Shown here: positions 37,039-49,318 of the stretch, one piece after another
How positions within the stretch are numbered: the first letter of the stretch is position 1
Layout: each line of letters opens with the position of its first letter
Assembly: GCA_030435675.1 (NCBI GenBank)
Contig: CM059624.1
Location: 10,502,769 to 10,566,768, forward strand
From: Steinernema hermaphroditum
Lineage: Eukaryota > Nematoda > Chromadorea > Rhabditida > Steinernematidae
DNA length: 64,000 bases
Direction of reading: 5' to 3'
Translations under genes and position numbers: made by a program
The notes under the pieces: generated by a model
What the model was told of the DNA's origin: nothing
The model's database searches: none
What the model saw: the letters and a program-made list of their open reading frames with translations, nothing else

Positions 37039-38411
37039 CTATGTTTCATTTTCCAAAAAGAAATCAGAATCGGCAAGATCTGTTCCGAACAACTGGAATA
37101 CATCAATGGCAATCTCGATGTTTCTTCTCATCCTGACACATCCTTCTATTTCAGTGAGAAGTTTGACCATCTTCGACAGCCTAGAGGCGTAGTTTTCAAT
37201 TCGAAGCTCGCGACGATAGTAATTGTGGAGCTCTTGGTTCAGTCGACTCATCAACTTCTCTGCTATTCTATAGGTCTTGTTGTCGAGACTTTCTAGACCT
37301 AAGATATCAGTTAATACTCGTCGATCAGATGCCTTGGCCTACCGTCAATGTCCCATAACTTGTAGGCACTCAAGTACACGACCTCGAATGTTGTCAGGTT
37401 CAACTCCTTCGCTGGAAGCACAAATGATCGGAGGAGAGTCAGTTCCCACTGCTTATAGTAGGTCTCCGCGGTCGCCAGCTTCTCTGGCTCCATTTCTGTT
37501 GATATGTATCTCACGGTGGCCAGATCCACAGCCTTGTCGTCCGTTACCAAGTAGAGATTCGGGTGGCCGTCAAACCCGAATTCTTCCATAGTACGGGAAC
37601 ATCGTTCGATAATCTCGAATACAGGCCAGAAGTTACGGTAGATCTTCCACTGAAATGCTCGTTCTAGGGGCGTCTTTTGTCAAAGCTCACCTTGTCTTGT
37701 AGAGGAAGCTGAGTGAATTCCTCACATCGCATGGCCCACACTGCGATTCGTTCGATTTGCTCATAGCAGAACCTCATGCAGTCGTCAACATCGAATTCGC
37801 TGACAAGTTGGACGTTTGCGACTTCCAGATGGGGAACCATTTTGTTGTAGGCGTCTATGAGCGCTTTCATAAGTGAGTCCTTATATGGCGAAGGCTCGTA
37901 GAACGACTGAAAGGCTGCTGCGCTTTTTGGAAGGCATCGAAACCATACGTTGTTTAGTATCTTCGCTATTCTGTGTCTCAGAACGTTGGTGTTACATTTG
38001 ACTCGGTGGTTTTCAGACCTTCCCCGAGGTAGTGGATTGTGAACTTCTTGTGGTTTAGGCACTTCTGGGGTGGAGTGATTGCGAACTGAAGGCTTTTCAG
38101 CTTGGCAGTATTTTCTTCGAGAAAGAGACATTCCGGCATCTTTGCACTTTTGAAATCGACAACGGCGACATTGCTGGAAGGTGTCTGAAAAGAGGAATTC
38201 GGTAGAGTGGACGAGACAGCTTGCCTTTGGAGACATCACAGTTGTACGTTGCCCTTCGACAGACCTGCTTCGATCCGTCCATCGCCCATCGTCGGAAGAA
38301 CATGGCGCATGCTCGGCACGAGGTCACCCGAAAGTGGACTCCGTCGGCGTCGGCGCCACAAATCCGACAGATTTCTTTAGGATTCGGCGGAGTTCTCGCC
38401 AAGTTGGACAT
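37039..38411 (-). CDS. Nuclear hormone receptor (401 aa) with a GC-AG first intron
   Basis: Five exons (minus): 38411-38225, 38184-37949, 37906-37691, 37649-37343, 37298-37039. Finger 1 is CRICGADADGVHFRVTSCRAC followed by AMFFRRW, finger 2 CRRCRFQKCKDAGM. LBD: VWAMRCEEFTQLPLQDK, IIERCSRTMEEFGFDG, LNLTTFEVVYLSAYKLW, QELHNYYRRELRIENYASRL. At the end of exon 1 the conserved DVSK codons are followed by GGCAAGC rather than GGTAAGC, so intron 1 (38224-38185) must use a GC donor. The CCCAG acceptor is one base before the ATG. I do not see the ATCGAT motif upstream. Confidence 0.9.
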
Positions 38412-38570
38412 TCTGGGAACTGAAATCTGAATGAAGAGCACCACCCACTTAGCAGATAAGGGTTTTCAACCTACGCCTGACATTTCCGATAAGCGTTCTT
38501 ATACGCACTTGATTACACATATACATTTATTGGTTCCTGAGATAATCCCCTACAATCTCGCTACAAGAGA

Positions 38571-40022
38571 TCACTCTCCATCGGCGCCGTGGAATTCTGA
38601 ATCCTTCAGTTCACATCCGAAGATTCCAAATACATCGGCCGTGATTTCGGCATTTCTTCGATACCGCAGAAAGCCTTCCAGCTCCGTGAGTAGCCTCATG
38701 ATCTGCGAGAATCTCAAGGAGTAGTTGACCATCTTCATTTTTCTTGTGTAGTACTCGTGGATCTCGTCGCATATCCTCGTCAGGACGTCGTCCGCTATTT
38801 CGTAGGTGCTCTGCGAGAGTCCCTTAACGTCTGAAACTGGACAGGTTCTTTTCTTTTAAAAAAAGGTTCTTTTGACAGTAAGACCATGTGTGCGATCATT
38901 ACTTGTTCTCATCATTTGCTGTAAATGAAACAGAATCTCCGAAAAACTCACACTGTACGGACCACATCTTGTAGAGCAGAAGGAAAACAACTTCCTCTGT
39001 GGTAAGTTCGAGATTTTTCATCGGAATAACGAAAGTGTTGAGCATACAGAGGTTCACGGAGTTGACATGTTCCAAAGCCGCTCCTTCCTTTGCTTCCTCC
39101 ATTCCCAACTTCAATCTGAACGAAGAGAGATTCACAGCGATGTTTTCCGTGAAGAGCACGACTGCCAGAGGACAGTCAACTCCCAGAAACTCCGTCGTTC
39201 GCGCACATCGTTCAATGGAGCGATATGCGCTCCAAAATGAACAGAACATCCGCCACTGAAACGATCAGTTTTTGGGGTGAAATAGCCATGTACCCACCTT
39301 ATCCATGGTGGGTAAATCGGCGAAGTGGTTGCTACACATCATCCAACTGGCCACTCTTCTTAGATCCTCATGGAAGAAAGTGATGTAGACGCCAAAGTCT
39401 ACTGATTCCATGACTTCTATGTTGTCCGGCTTGGGAATGCGAAAAGCGTCGATCAGTGGTTGTAGGATAGATTTGCTCGACGTTGAAGGTTGATCCTGAG
39501 AGGGAGTAAGTTAACCGCTCTTTCGCCCAGGCGCTTACTTGTCCCTCCAGAATGGAAATAATGGAATGTTTCAAGTGGTGAAGGTTACAAGTGTGGCGAT
39601 GGCCGTTGAAAGTGCCAGTCCTGTAGCCAGAGGAGGCAATGTGTGGAAGAGGACTGCTGTCGCTAGGCTCTCTGGTCCGGTGACGAGGCTCCGCTACTTC
39701 CACTGGCGCCTTCTTTGATTGTTGCTTTACTCCTTCCAACGTCATTCCAACCTCTTGGCATTTCTGATAGCGACAGCGGCGACATTGTTGAAACGCGTCT
39801 GAAAGTGAGCCTTTCTTAGTGAACCAGAATCAGAATCGCACCTTTGGAAACGTCGCAGTTGTAGCTGGCTCGACGGCATTTGTATTTCTTCCCGCAAACA
39901 GCCGAACGTCGGAAGAATGCAGCACAAGCTCGGCAGGAGTTAACTTGAAAGTGAATCCCGTGGGCTTCTGCTCCACACACTACACAGAGACTTTCGGAAA
40001 CCCCCGGGGGAGAACTCGACAT
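38571..40022 (-). CDS. Nuclear hormone receptor (400 aa)
   Basis: Five exons (minus): 40022-39842, 39798-39539, 39495-39298, 39255-38952, 38830-38571. Fingers [21 protein letters not shown] and [14 protein letters not shown]. The hinge is basic and Ser/His-rich. [74 protein letters not shown]. The exon 4 donor was placed at CAGT/GTGAG because only that choice keeps frame with the last exon. ATCGATCGAT at 40073-40082 lies 51 bases upstream of the start; a CCCAG acceptor lies between. Confidence 0.9.
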
Positions 40023-40072
40023 GGCGGTGACCACGACCTGGGAACGCGAAGTCCGAGTTTGAGCGAATTGAG

Positions 40073-40082
40073 ATCGATCGAT
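40073..40082. promoter_or_regulatory. ATCGATCGAT motif, 51 bp before the NHR start at 40022
   Basis: Doubled form of the hexamer, followed by AGTAGAG. Confidence 0.5.
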
Positions 40083-40410
40083 AGTAGAGTGCGCGCCATG
40101 TGTTTGCGATAGTTTGTGCTTTATGCGCTTCGCTACAGCACGTGCTATCGCATTGAGTTTTCGTGTACGGTAATTTCCTTAAAAAAAAGTACTTTTTTGT
40201 ATGATATGGCTGGTGAAACCATTTGAAGTGCATTTCAAACTGGCTTGTATTAGCCACACCAATGAAGATATGAATTGTGTTGACTTCAAAAGTTCCCTAA
40301 GGATTCAGACAAGAGTCATACAGCCGCAATATTTAACTGTCCAGTAAAGAGTATCTATGGTCGTCAAAGCTGCATAACGTCGTTCCTGGAGCACCCTTTT
40401 TGAACCATGA

Positions 40411-40740
40411 ACGACTTTCGACTTTATTTAATGAATCAAGGGCATTACGTCTTGCATGACACCGAATAAGAGATAAACAAAGGATGTCTCTTGGAGCCGG
40501 TTTCATCCCTGGCGTCGCATGGATGTCGAGAGCGTCGGCTCCCCTCAGGGTTGCCTTTCACGCATCCGGATTTCGAGCGTCAGACATCTTGTTGCCAACC
40601 GTGATGGTACTGCAGTTTCTCAGTGTCCCAATTGCCGGAGGGACTTAAAGGGACTTTCGCTTCTCGAAGCCAGAACACTCACAACTGACTCACAGGGCGA
40701 CCGAGGCACCGACCGCTCTCTACTCTTAACTGTCCAAAAC
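40411..40740 (+). repeat. Dispersed repeat, copy 1
   Basis: Shares with 61291-61815, in the same orientation, the blocks CATTACGTCTTGCATGACACC (one base varying per few), GACATCTTGTTG, GTGTCCCAATT, GAACACTCACAACTG and ACCGACCGCTC. The other copy is longer in the middle. Identity looks like 75-85%. Origin unknown. Confidence 0.75.
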
Positions 40741-41389
40741 AAAACACTGTAAAATAAAACCGAGGACAATAAAACGAGAATTGGGCTTGGATGTTGCATA
40801 AAAAAGCTCGAAAAAAAGCGTTGGCTTCGGTTCGTTCACAATGTTCCGATTCAGAAACCTTTAAAATTTCGTATTGCTTAAAAACTGCCTGTTATTATAT
40901 TATTATTGAATCTAATATTTTATTTTTTTTTATATTTTGTAAAATATAACCGCTACATTGCTTTGATCTTTAATTATCGGCCCCTCCTTCTTTTATTTCT
41001 GACACGATTTCAACTGTTTTGTTACAAAAGAAAAAAGAAACTTCCTTATGTCAAGGTCGCGGTTGACAAATGACCGTAATCCCACGTCATTTACACAAAA
41101 GCGGAAGAAAAAATGCAATTGGGGATGCGATTACTAACTGCTTTGTTATGGATACAATCAGCGATTCTATCCGGATGCTATAAACTTTGAAGCCACACAA
41201 TGGAACGAGTTAATCACATTCATAAGCCAATTTGAACAACGTCATCATCAGAGCGGGTTTTTTGCCACTTTGCAAAGATGACGAGTGTGGGCCCCCACAC
41301 TCACAAAAAGGAGACCTTTGGTCCCTCACCGGTGGTCCCTCAATGCACTTTTTGCCCGCATGTACTCTTAGAGTATATATTTGTTTAAC

Positions 41390-41483
41390 GCCTTTTGAAA
41401 GGCGCGCATGTGCGACGGAAATATCCACAAGTAGATCCCACGCATTCGGTCCCCCGCAAATCAAACAGAAGCGACATTCAGGT
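41390..41483 (-). pseudogene. Relic of an NHR first (DBD) exon
   Basis: The minus strand begins CRFCLICGGPNAWDLL; a one-base shift then gives GIYLWIFPSHMRAFQKA, which tracks the nucleotide pattern of [18 protein letters not shown] in intact exons. The cysteines and frame are damaged and no second finger follows. ATCGAT at 41507-41512 upstream keeps the position seen at intact genes. Confidence 0.6.
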
Positions 41484-41671
41484 GCCTCCGTCGTCGTGGT
41501 GACATCATCGATTCTGAAAGCGAGTTTGGCGACAAACAAACACGACGCGATTATGCGAAACCGCTGGGACCTGGATGGTATCCGCTCGATCACGTGAACA
41601 GCGCCTCGGGGAATTACTCGTCAATTCCGCGTAGAGTAAACGGCAAAATAGAAATGAGTCTTTTATTTACA

Positions 41672-43892
41672 TTAGAAGTTTCGGCCACTCTCGTAGATGT
41701 CAGTGTTGTTGTAATCACATCGGTAGATATTGTACAGATCGGCGGTGATCACTTTCGCGTTTCGGAACCGGAAGGCCGCCTCGATGTCCGCCAGCAGACC
41801 GAGCAGCTTCGACAATCTGGAGGCGTAGTTGTCGCTGCGGAGCTCTTTGACGTAGTAGTGGTGCAGCTCGTTGCTGATGACATCGAGCATCCGATTCGCG
41901 AATTCATATGTGGGCACCGCCAGGCCTTTCACCTCTGAAAGGGGAGGCGGCATTAGGGGCATGCTCGAGAACGGAACCTACTTTGGACGGAGAACAGCTT
42001 CTGGGCGCAGAGGAAGACGACTTCGAACACGGTGAGGTTGAGGGTTTTGAAGGGAACGACGAAGTTATTGAGCATCATCAGGTTCAGAGGTTTGAAATGG
42101 TCGTTGATGGCTTTGATTTTGAGCGCGTCCGCGTTGGGGTAGATGAACTCAAAGGTGGCCATGTCGACGGCCTTGTCCTCCATCATGAGGAAGACGTTCG
42201 GGTGCACGTTCTTGCCGAACGACTCGACGGTGCGCAGAGATCTTTCGAGGGCGAACATCACTGGCCAGAAGTTGCAGTACATGTTCCACTGCAAGAGAAC
42301 GGATTCATCAGACACCATTAGGAATGTGCAGGAAATTGAGTTGCGTGTGGCTGTTGCTGAATTGCCCTTTTGGCGCAAGAAGACGAAAAAAACAAGTCTG
42401 TGTTTATACGGAAATTTCTGAGCGTTGCGATTAAGATGTTTCTGCGGAAAAGCATCGGAGATTATGAACATCAGCCGTAGTTACACAAAGGCAGAAAAAC
42501 ATTGAGTCAGAGGCCTTTGCAAAGAAGTTGGATATAAAGATCGACGCTGTTTGGTGCAAAACAATAGAGTTTTCCAATGGTTATGTGACGTTTCTAGGGA
42601 AATACATAATGATTACAAAACCTTTTATGGTCGGTTTCATTTCTCTTTTTAATACTTAATATGACCTTGAGCTATCCGGGAGAAATAATCCCGCGCCCAT
42701 TCCGTCGGAAGGAGACTCGTAAAAACGCTGCGTAGGCACGTCAAAACGCACTTTTTGACCTATGGAATTTCCTCGTTGCGAAGCCGTATCTTAAGTGTGA
42801 CGTAGTTTGCTGCATAACATGACCCATGAGCGCTTTTTCTTAGCACTTGAGCTTCAGTCTTTGTACGGACTACCGTATTTCTGCAGGGAATCCCGCATAC
42901 AATTTGAGCTTATTACGAAAACATAGAAAATGCCAGACAGCAGACTTCATTACGCGGTGAACACTAATCTCCAGGGTGCTCACGCACTTTTGTTTTCGTC
43001 TCTTGCAACGTATCGAAATAGAGACGCCGACGTCACAAAGCAGACCGTAGTAAATGTGATATAGATGGACCTACCCTGTCGTCAACGGGTAAATGAGCGA
43101 ATTCGGGACATCCCATTGTCCAGTAGGCCGACCTCTCCATGAAGTCATAGAAATCGTCCATGTAGGTGGTGAAGTCGAGCGATTGGACTATTTGAGGGGG
43201 TTGCGGCCTTTTCGCCAGAATCACTTTTCGGAATGCGTTGCAGAGATTCTCCATCGTGGATGCGTTTGCCGCTTGCCAGCAAGGCTGTAGAAGGTGAGAT
43301 GGAGGTTGACGGAAAGGGGACAAAGGCCTACGATAGTGATGATGTGCTTGAGCCTCGTCATCTGGCTTTGGCTGTCCACTTTGAACTCGTAGCTGTCGGT
43401 GAAGTCCTTCAGGGACTCATTGGAACTGAGCTCCGAAGGAGATCTCGAGCAGGACTGCTGCTGCATGACATCGGGACACGAGGACTCCCTTTCGAGACCC
43501 TGTATCCTAAGTCCATCCGTGGTCATCCCCACTTCCTTGCAGCGCTGATACCGACAATATCTGCAGTTGACCGTCGCATCTAAATGGTCCGAGCATGAGG
43601 GGAGATCAGTTGGATTGAGAAATGTGTTTACGACGGGCGTCAGGTGTGACAACAGAACGTGTTTACTCTGATTCTGTTGGAACTCACCCTTAGAGACGTC
43701 GCAATCGAACTTCGACGTCCTGCATCGGTACTTCCGGCCGTCCGATTCAACCGAACGGCGGAAAAACGCGGCGCACGCGCGGCACGAATTCACGTGGAAG
43801 TGGAAGCCATGTGACTTTGCGCCGCACACCGCACACTGGCTTCTTCGACCTTCGCTCTTTAGGGGCGACGCCGCCGTCGGCGAAAGAGACAT
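41672..43892 (-). CDS. Nuclear hormone receptor (410 aa)
   Basis: Five exons (minus): 43892-43688, 43579-43332, 43284-43075, 42288-41982, 41934-41672. Intron 3 is 786 bp and intron 1 108 bp, both long for this array. Fingers CAVCGAKSHGFHFHVNSCRAC and CRYCRYQRCKEVGM. The hinge has a Gln/Ser-rich patch (MQQQSCSRSPSELSSNES). LBD: AYWTMGCPEFAHLPVDDR, ALERSLRTVESFGKNV, LNLTVFEVVFLCAQKLF, NELHHYYVKELRSDNYASRL. The basic residue after the exon 3 DD is Arg where relatives have Lys. AATAAA (minus) lies at 41662-41667 just past the stop. ATCGATCG at 43961-43968, 69 bases upstream. Confidence 0.9.
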
Positions 43893-44800
43893 CGTCGCAA
43901 CACAAGTCGGTCGCCGCCGGTGAGTCGATTCGGCGGCGGAGCTCGTCGGGAGTGACGACGATCGATCGCGACGCACGGGGCGTTCGCGACCGCGAGATAT
44001 TAGCGCGACAGAAGTGCATAGTAAGGACATCGCAATCTTTGATAGTGAAGCGGAGCGCCTTTTGCGGCGGAGCCATGCATGAATGAGAAAGGAAGTAATT
44101 GGCTTTTGGCATCAGAGAACGCCGTTTTCCCTGCTAGATCAGCTTTCTTCCAAAACCTTTAAGAGGCTAGTGGATTCATTGTGATCGTTTGTGGGTCAAT
44201 CCCTGAGATGTTTGTCTGTAGGAGAGTGTTTGATTGAACTCTTTCGGATCAGCTGAAAGGGTAGAAGATGTTCTGTTTGGGTGAGGAAGGGCACGAATCT
44301 CGGGCTGTGTTTTGATGATTCCGGTGGCGCCGAACTGTGATTAGTGCTCTAAGGGTCGTCTACTTAGGAAAGGCTTCTATGTCAACCTTATATTAAAGCA
44401 TTCTTTTGTATAGTGGAATATGTAACAAACAAAGTTAAAAGTGCATTCGCTTTTTATGTCATGTTTACATGTACATTGTCTGGCCATTTAAGGAGATTTA
44501 CCTAATTCTTCTGGTATGAGTGGACGGTGTGTTTATAGGAATTATTACACAGATCAACGACGAGAACCGTATTTGATTGTACTTCGATAAATACTTTCAA
44601 GTACGCTGACATTTATTTATGGGCCTTAAGTGCACAGAATTCATGTTGCCTTCGTACCAGTCATGCGCCACTGTAATGTGCACTTTGAAAGATAGGACGC
44701 CAGCATGGAGTTTTATTTTTGGACGACCTCTCTAGATCGGTCGTTTTTCTTTCGGACGGAGCGCTTACTTCTTTTCTCCTTTTGCAGTGCAAACTCTTTA
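43893..44800. other. Intergenic between NHR genes
   Basis: Promoter side of the gene ending at 43892 (ATCGATCG at 43961), then sequence with no recognised feature up to the stop of the next NHR. Confidence 0.5.
43961..43968. promoter_or_regulatory. ATCGATCG motif, 69 bp before the NHR start at 43892
   Basis: Lies next to CGACGC, a combination also seen near 46548 and 56201. Confidence 0.45.
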
Positions 44801-46515
44801 TCAAGTAATATTCCTCGCGTAATCGCGAAATTCCGATTCGCCATAGATTCCGTTGTACACTTTGCAAAGATCGGCTGTGAGCAAGATCTCTGAACGACAC
44901 CGGAAGATGCAGTCGAGTCCGTCGATGAGTTTTAGGATGGCCGCTAGCCTCGAAGCGTAGTTAGTGATCCTCAACTCGTTGATATAGTACTCGTGGAGTT
45001 CGTCGCTGGCGTCGTCGAGAGCCTTCGTCGCGACGGTGTAGGTCTTTGTATGTAGTCCTCGCACTTCTGAAAGGATGCACTTGAATCGTATGGCTTCAAC
45101 CAATAATGGGGAAGCCTGGATGAGCAAGAAATGAGGTAATTATGTGACTAAATGTACTGTGAGCTGTTTGAGGGAAGCCGGAAAGACTCTAATTAATAGA
45201 GGCATTTCTGCGAACCATTCACGTCGATTCCGTTGGCTAGAATTAATTGGATTGCTTGAAAAACAATCCAAATTTCGTGTTTTGACTCTGAGGATAAGGG
45301 TTTTGTGCAAGAAAATTGCAGTCTTCCTGGAATATTGCAGTGGAAGTTCCTCAAAACACGGGGATCTATTGAAAGAGCTCGAGACAACCTTGTTATAAGT
45401 TCACTTTGTCTTAGTCGAATCTTGTAAACGACAAACGAAATACTCAAATCTCGTTCAGGTTCGGACGAACTTAATTCGCTCTTAAGTAAATGACTCACTT
45501 TTGATATTCCACAGTTTGTACATGCAGAGATAGACAATTTCGAAGGTCGTCAGATTCAAATCTCTCATTGGCACTATGAGATTTTCCAGAACGAAGATAC
45601 AAAACGGTTCGAAATGCTTCACGATGTGACTCAACTTCGCCGATTCCACTTCCGGCATACTGAATTCATAGTTGAAGAGGTCACAAGCCGTCGAATCTGT
45701 CAGAAGGAATGTTCGTGCAGGCGTGTCCGGACCCATGAATTCCACCGTTCGCGCACATCTTTCGATGGCGTAGAGCGCGTGCCAAGAGTTACAATATATT
45801 TTTCGCTATAGTGATCAGTTGGAGACAAGGAATATGCAGAGTATACGGTACCTTGTCTTCGATGGGTAGATGAGCGAACTCTCTGCAGTGTATCGCCCAC
45901 TTGGCGATCCTCTCCATCTGTTCGTGGAGATTTTGGACATAGCCTCGGTAGCTGACGGTGTAGATAATTTGCACATGGACAGGTTTCCCTCCGGGAACCA
46001 TGTTTTGATATGCTCGCAGAAGGGCTTGGAGAGACGTTTCTTGGGTATCATTTCCGAAGGGATCATCTTGAAGGGCGTTCACGACGCGCTGCATTTGACT
46101 GTTTGTGTCCATCTTGAAGTTGTAGTCCTCGACAACAACTTCGGGAAGACAGTCTCTCAGCTCCTCCCCAAAAGAGTTCAAAACGCTGATGGAAGGTTCT
46201 GATGGGTCAGTCTTCCTTGCTGACACCATCATTCCAACTTCTCTGCATTTTTTATATCGACAGTACTTGCAAAGATCTCGAACATCTAAAGTGGTCCTTC
46301 CTGCTCGTGACTATAACTGAAGATAACCAACTTTTGGAGACATCGCAGTCATAGGTCACACGCTGGCACTTGTACTGGTGGCCCTTCTCGAGTGATCTTC
46401 TGAAGAAAGCGGCACAGGCGCGACAAGAACTGACGCCACATCGGAATCCAGAGGCATCACCGCCACACACAAGACACACAGCCTCTTCGCCTCTGTTTGC
46501 AACATTTCGCGACAT
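44801..46515 (-). CDS. Nuclear hormone receptor (396 aa), unusual first finger
   Basis: Four exons (minus): 46515-46332, 46285-45852, 45805-45499, 45066-44801. Finger 1 is CLVCGGDASGFRCGVSSCRAC: the HF of the usual GIHFQV is RC. Finger 2 is CKYCRYKKCREVGM. Exon 2 fuses what are two exons elsewhere, running from finger 2 through ETSLQALLRAYQNMVPGGKP to AHLPIEDK. LBD: AIERCARTVEFMGPDT, LNLTTFEIVYLCMYKLW, DELHEYYINELRITNYASRL. Close tandem paralogue of the next gene: the ERIAKWAIHCREFAHLPIEDK block is the same in both. ATCGAT at 46552-46557, 37 bases upstream. Confidence 0.9.
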
Positions 46516-46551
46516 CGAAAACAGCCGAGTAACAGTGCGCCGCACGCGTCG

Positions 46552-46557
46552 ATCGAT
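46552..46557. promoter_or_regulatory. ATCGAT motif, 37 bp before the NHR start at 46515
   Basis: Found within GCGTCGATCGATAGG; closely matches the copy at 48461. Confidence 0.5.
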
Positions 46558-46795
46558 AGGGGCCGTCCGGAGCACGCGCACTTTGTGTTCCATTTCAATG
46601 TGGTTAAAGGACGGCCAAATGTTCTGTTGTTAAGATTTAGCGCTTTTGTGGGGATTTTATCATTTGTCAAATGCGACTTTAGTCATAAAATGCCAAAAAC
46701 GTTGATACGCGTACGTTCCCACCCAATCATGTTTCCAACGGTGGACAATGTGTCAAAGGTCAATCTTTGTACCCATCCAACGTGGAACGACTTCA

Positions 46796-48416
46796 TTAAG
46801 TACCGTTCTTTGCGTACTCTCGAAATTCCGAATCTCCATAACTACTTCTATACACTTTGCACAGATCCGCCGTGAGCCGAATTTCCGAATAGCGTCTATA
46901 GATGAACTCGATGCTGTCGATGAGCTTGCATATTCGCGAGAGTCTCAGGGCGTAGTTCGTGTTGCGGAGCTCGTTGACGTAGTATTCGTGAAGTTCGTTG
47001 CTAGCCTCGTCGAGAATCTTAGCCGCGACGATGTAGGTGTTCGCATTGAGATCGCGTATTCCTGGAAGGATAAACCGGGATTATCTGTTATGTTAGAAGG
47101 GATTAATTTGAGGGAAACGGGAATAAGAGGCTGTCATTAATGGGGGTTTATTTTGGGACATCAGCTATAAAAGGTCACCCCAGCACCCACTTTTCGTGTC
47201 TGTCTGCCAGGCGAAACCTGGAGACAATGACAATTATTTTTTTTTCGTCTGTAAAACCGGTCGGTTCCCCATTGTTCCCAATCGCTTAGAGATAAGGTCT
47301 GCTTCAGAAATGGATGCTTTTGTCTGCAGACTTTGTTCCACAGAAGGAGACGAGGAAAAGGGGTGCTAACTTACGTTTAATATTCCAAACTTTGTACAGA
47401 CAGAGGTAGACCAGTTCAAACGTCGTCAGATTCAAATCCTTCATCGGCGTTATGAGATTTTCCATGGCCAACGCATTGAACGGCTTGAAATGCTCGACGA
47501 TAGACTTCAGCTTTTCCGAATCCACCTCGGGCATGTAATACTCGTAGTTGTACATATCGTAAGCTGTCGAATCGGTCAGAAGCATGATGTAGGGTGGAGT
47601 GTCTGCCCCCATGAACTCTGTAGTTCGTGCGCAACGCTCGATTGCGTAGATCGCGTGCCAGAAATTACAGTATAACTTCCTCTAAAGTTCGTACATCTCT
47701 ACTGTACCCATACGACTACGGTACCTTGTCTTCGATGGGCAGATGCGCGAACTCTCTGCAGTGTATCGCCCACTTGGCGATCCTCTCCATCTGTTCGTGA
47801 AGATTGCGCACGTAGCCTCGATAACTGATGGTGTAGATGATCTCCACCTGGTCGGGTTTCCCTCCAGGAACCATGTTTTCGTATGCTCGAAGAAGGGCTT
47901 GAAGAGACGTTTCTTTGATTGAGTCATCGCTTTTGATGGGTGCATCCAAGATTTCGACAACTCTTCTCATTTGACCATCGGCGTCCAGTTTGAACTTGTA
48001 GTCCTCCACGGTGACCTCAGGGAGATCCCTCTCCATCTGCCGCAGGGAGTGAAGTCCGCTTGTGGAAGGCAGCGGAGGGTCAGGAACGTCTTCGCCCTTA
48101 GCGGACTTCTTCTTCTGAGCGATCGTCATACCTACTGCTAAACACTTTTGAAATCGACAGTATTTACAGGAATCGCTGCCATCTGCAAATAAATTTGTAG
48201 CGAAAGAGGCAGAGAAGAACGTGACCAACTTTTAGAAATGTCGCAGTCACATGTCACCCGATGGCACTTGTAGGTGTGTCCTTTCTCGGCCGACCTTCTA
48301 AAGAAAGCGGCACACGCTCGACACGAATTGACGCCACAATGTATCCCGTAGGCGTCAACGCCACACACGAGGCATATCTGATCTTCTTCGTCGCTTCCAG
48401 AAGCATTCAGCGCCAT
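46796..48416 (-). CDS. Nuclear hormone receptor (405 aa), tandem paralogue of the previous gene
   Basis: Four exons (minus): 48416-48230, 48182-47725, 47681-47375, 47061-46796. Finger 1 CLVCGVDAYGIHCGVNSCRAC also has Cys in place of Phe; finger 2 CKYCRFQKCLAVGM. Exon 2 carries the same intron loss as its neighbour. [56 protein letters not shown]. The shared exon fusion, HC/RC finger change and sequence similarity show a recent tandem duplication. ATCGATCGATG-like motif at 48459-48467, 45 bases upstream. Confidence 0.9.
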
Positions 48417-49318
48417 CCAAAACACGTGGGGAGCCGAATGACAGTGAGTCGAAAGCGTCGATCGATGGGCGCCGTGCGAAGCGGACGCACTTGTGCTCAA
48501 ACAGCCGCTCGAGTGTCATCGAGAAAGGGAAGTCGCCAGACGGAGCGATCTTTGAACTCGGAGGGGCGTCGACACACTTTCGAGCGCGCCAAATATAGCT
48601 TTCTCTAGAATACGGTTACTTCAGCTGCGTTTGCACTAGAGAAGGTCAGCTAAAAACTGCGACTTTATAGTAAAAGAGTCGCGTTTCACGAGTCATAATC
48701 GATAAGAAACTGCCACAATTCACCGAGACTCTTCGACCTATTCATAAGTTCCCATGGAGCGACTCACGATGTCGGTTGCCATGCTCGAAGCACAATTGAA
48801 TTACAGCACTCCGGGGGTTTGTGCGTTTTTGTGCTCCTGTTCTGGATCCCCTCTTAAAGTGCATCTGGTGGAAGTTCGATTGATTTGCGGCTCAGAGCTA
48901 AAAACGGAGGCAAATGACCGTTGGTCCCATCAAAGGGCAAAACCATTTCATTGTGTTAAATAATTCATGAGCACCTTGTGATACCTTTGACGCGGCCATA
49001 AAAAGATGTTTGCAATCAGTTCGAAACTTTGGTCTTTCTCTGTTTTGAGGGACCTATTAGAATTCTCGTAAGCATCGGAAAGGGAAGGTTTGAGGGTGGA
49101 CTTCAGTGTCGCGCTATTCATAGCCGTCAAAGGCGCATAAAGTCGTCTCTGTGTCGTCTTTTTGCGGCTTTGAAATGAAATGATTCTGTGTCACTGCAGT
49201 GGCGACTAATAAAAACTTCTGCGACTTAGGAAGCACTCGAAAGATGACTCATCATCCCAGTATTTGTTCACTGAAGGAGAGAAAGGTCAACTAGTGCAAT
49301 AGAATTCTTTATTGCCTG
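48417..49318. other. Intergenic between NHR genes
   Basis: Contains the ATCGAT motif at 48461-48466 and, near 49308-49313, a minus-strand AATAAA for the next NHR. Nothing else recognised. Confidence 0.5.
48461..48466. promoter_or_regulatory. ATCGAT motif, 45 bp before the NHR start at 48416
   Basis: Found within GCGTCGATCGATGGGCGCCG. Confidence 0.5.

Larger units (their letters stand above)
40023..41389. other. Intergenic with a dispersed repeat
   Basis: No gene recognised. 40411-40740 is a copy of the repeat also found at 61291-61815. A/T-rich low-complexity sequence lies at 40900-40960. Confidence 0.5.
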
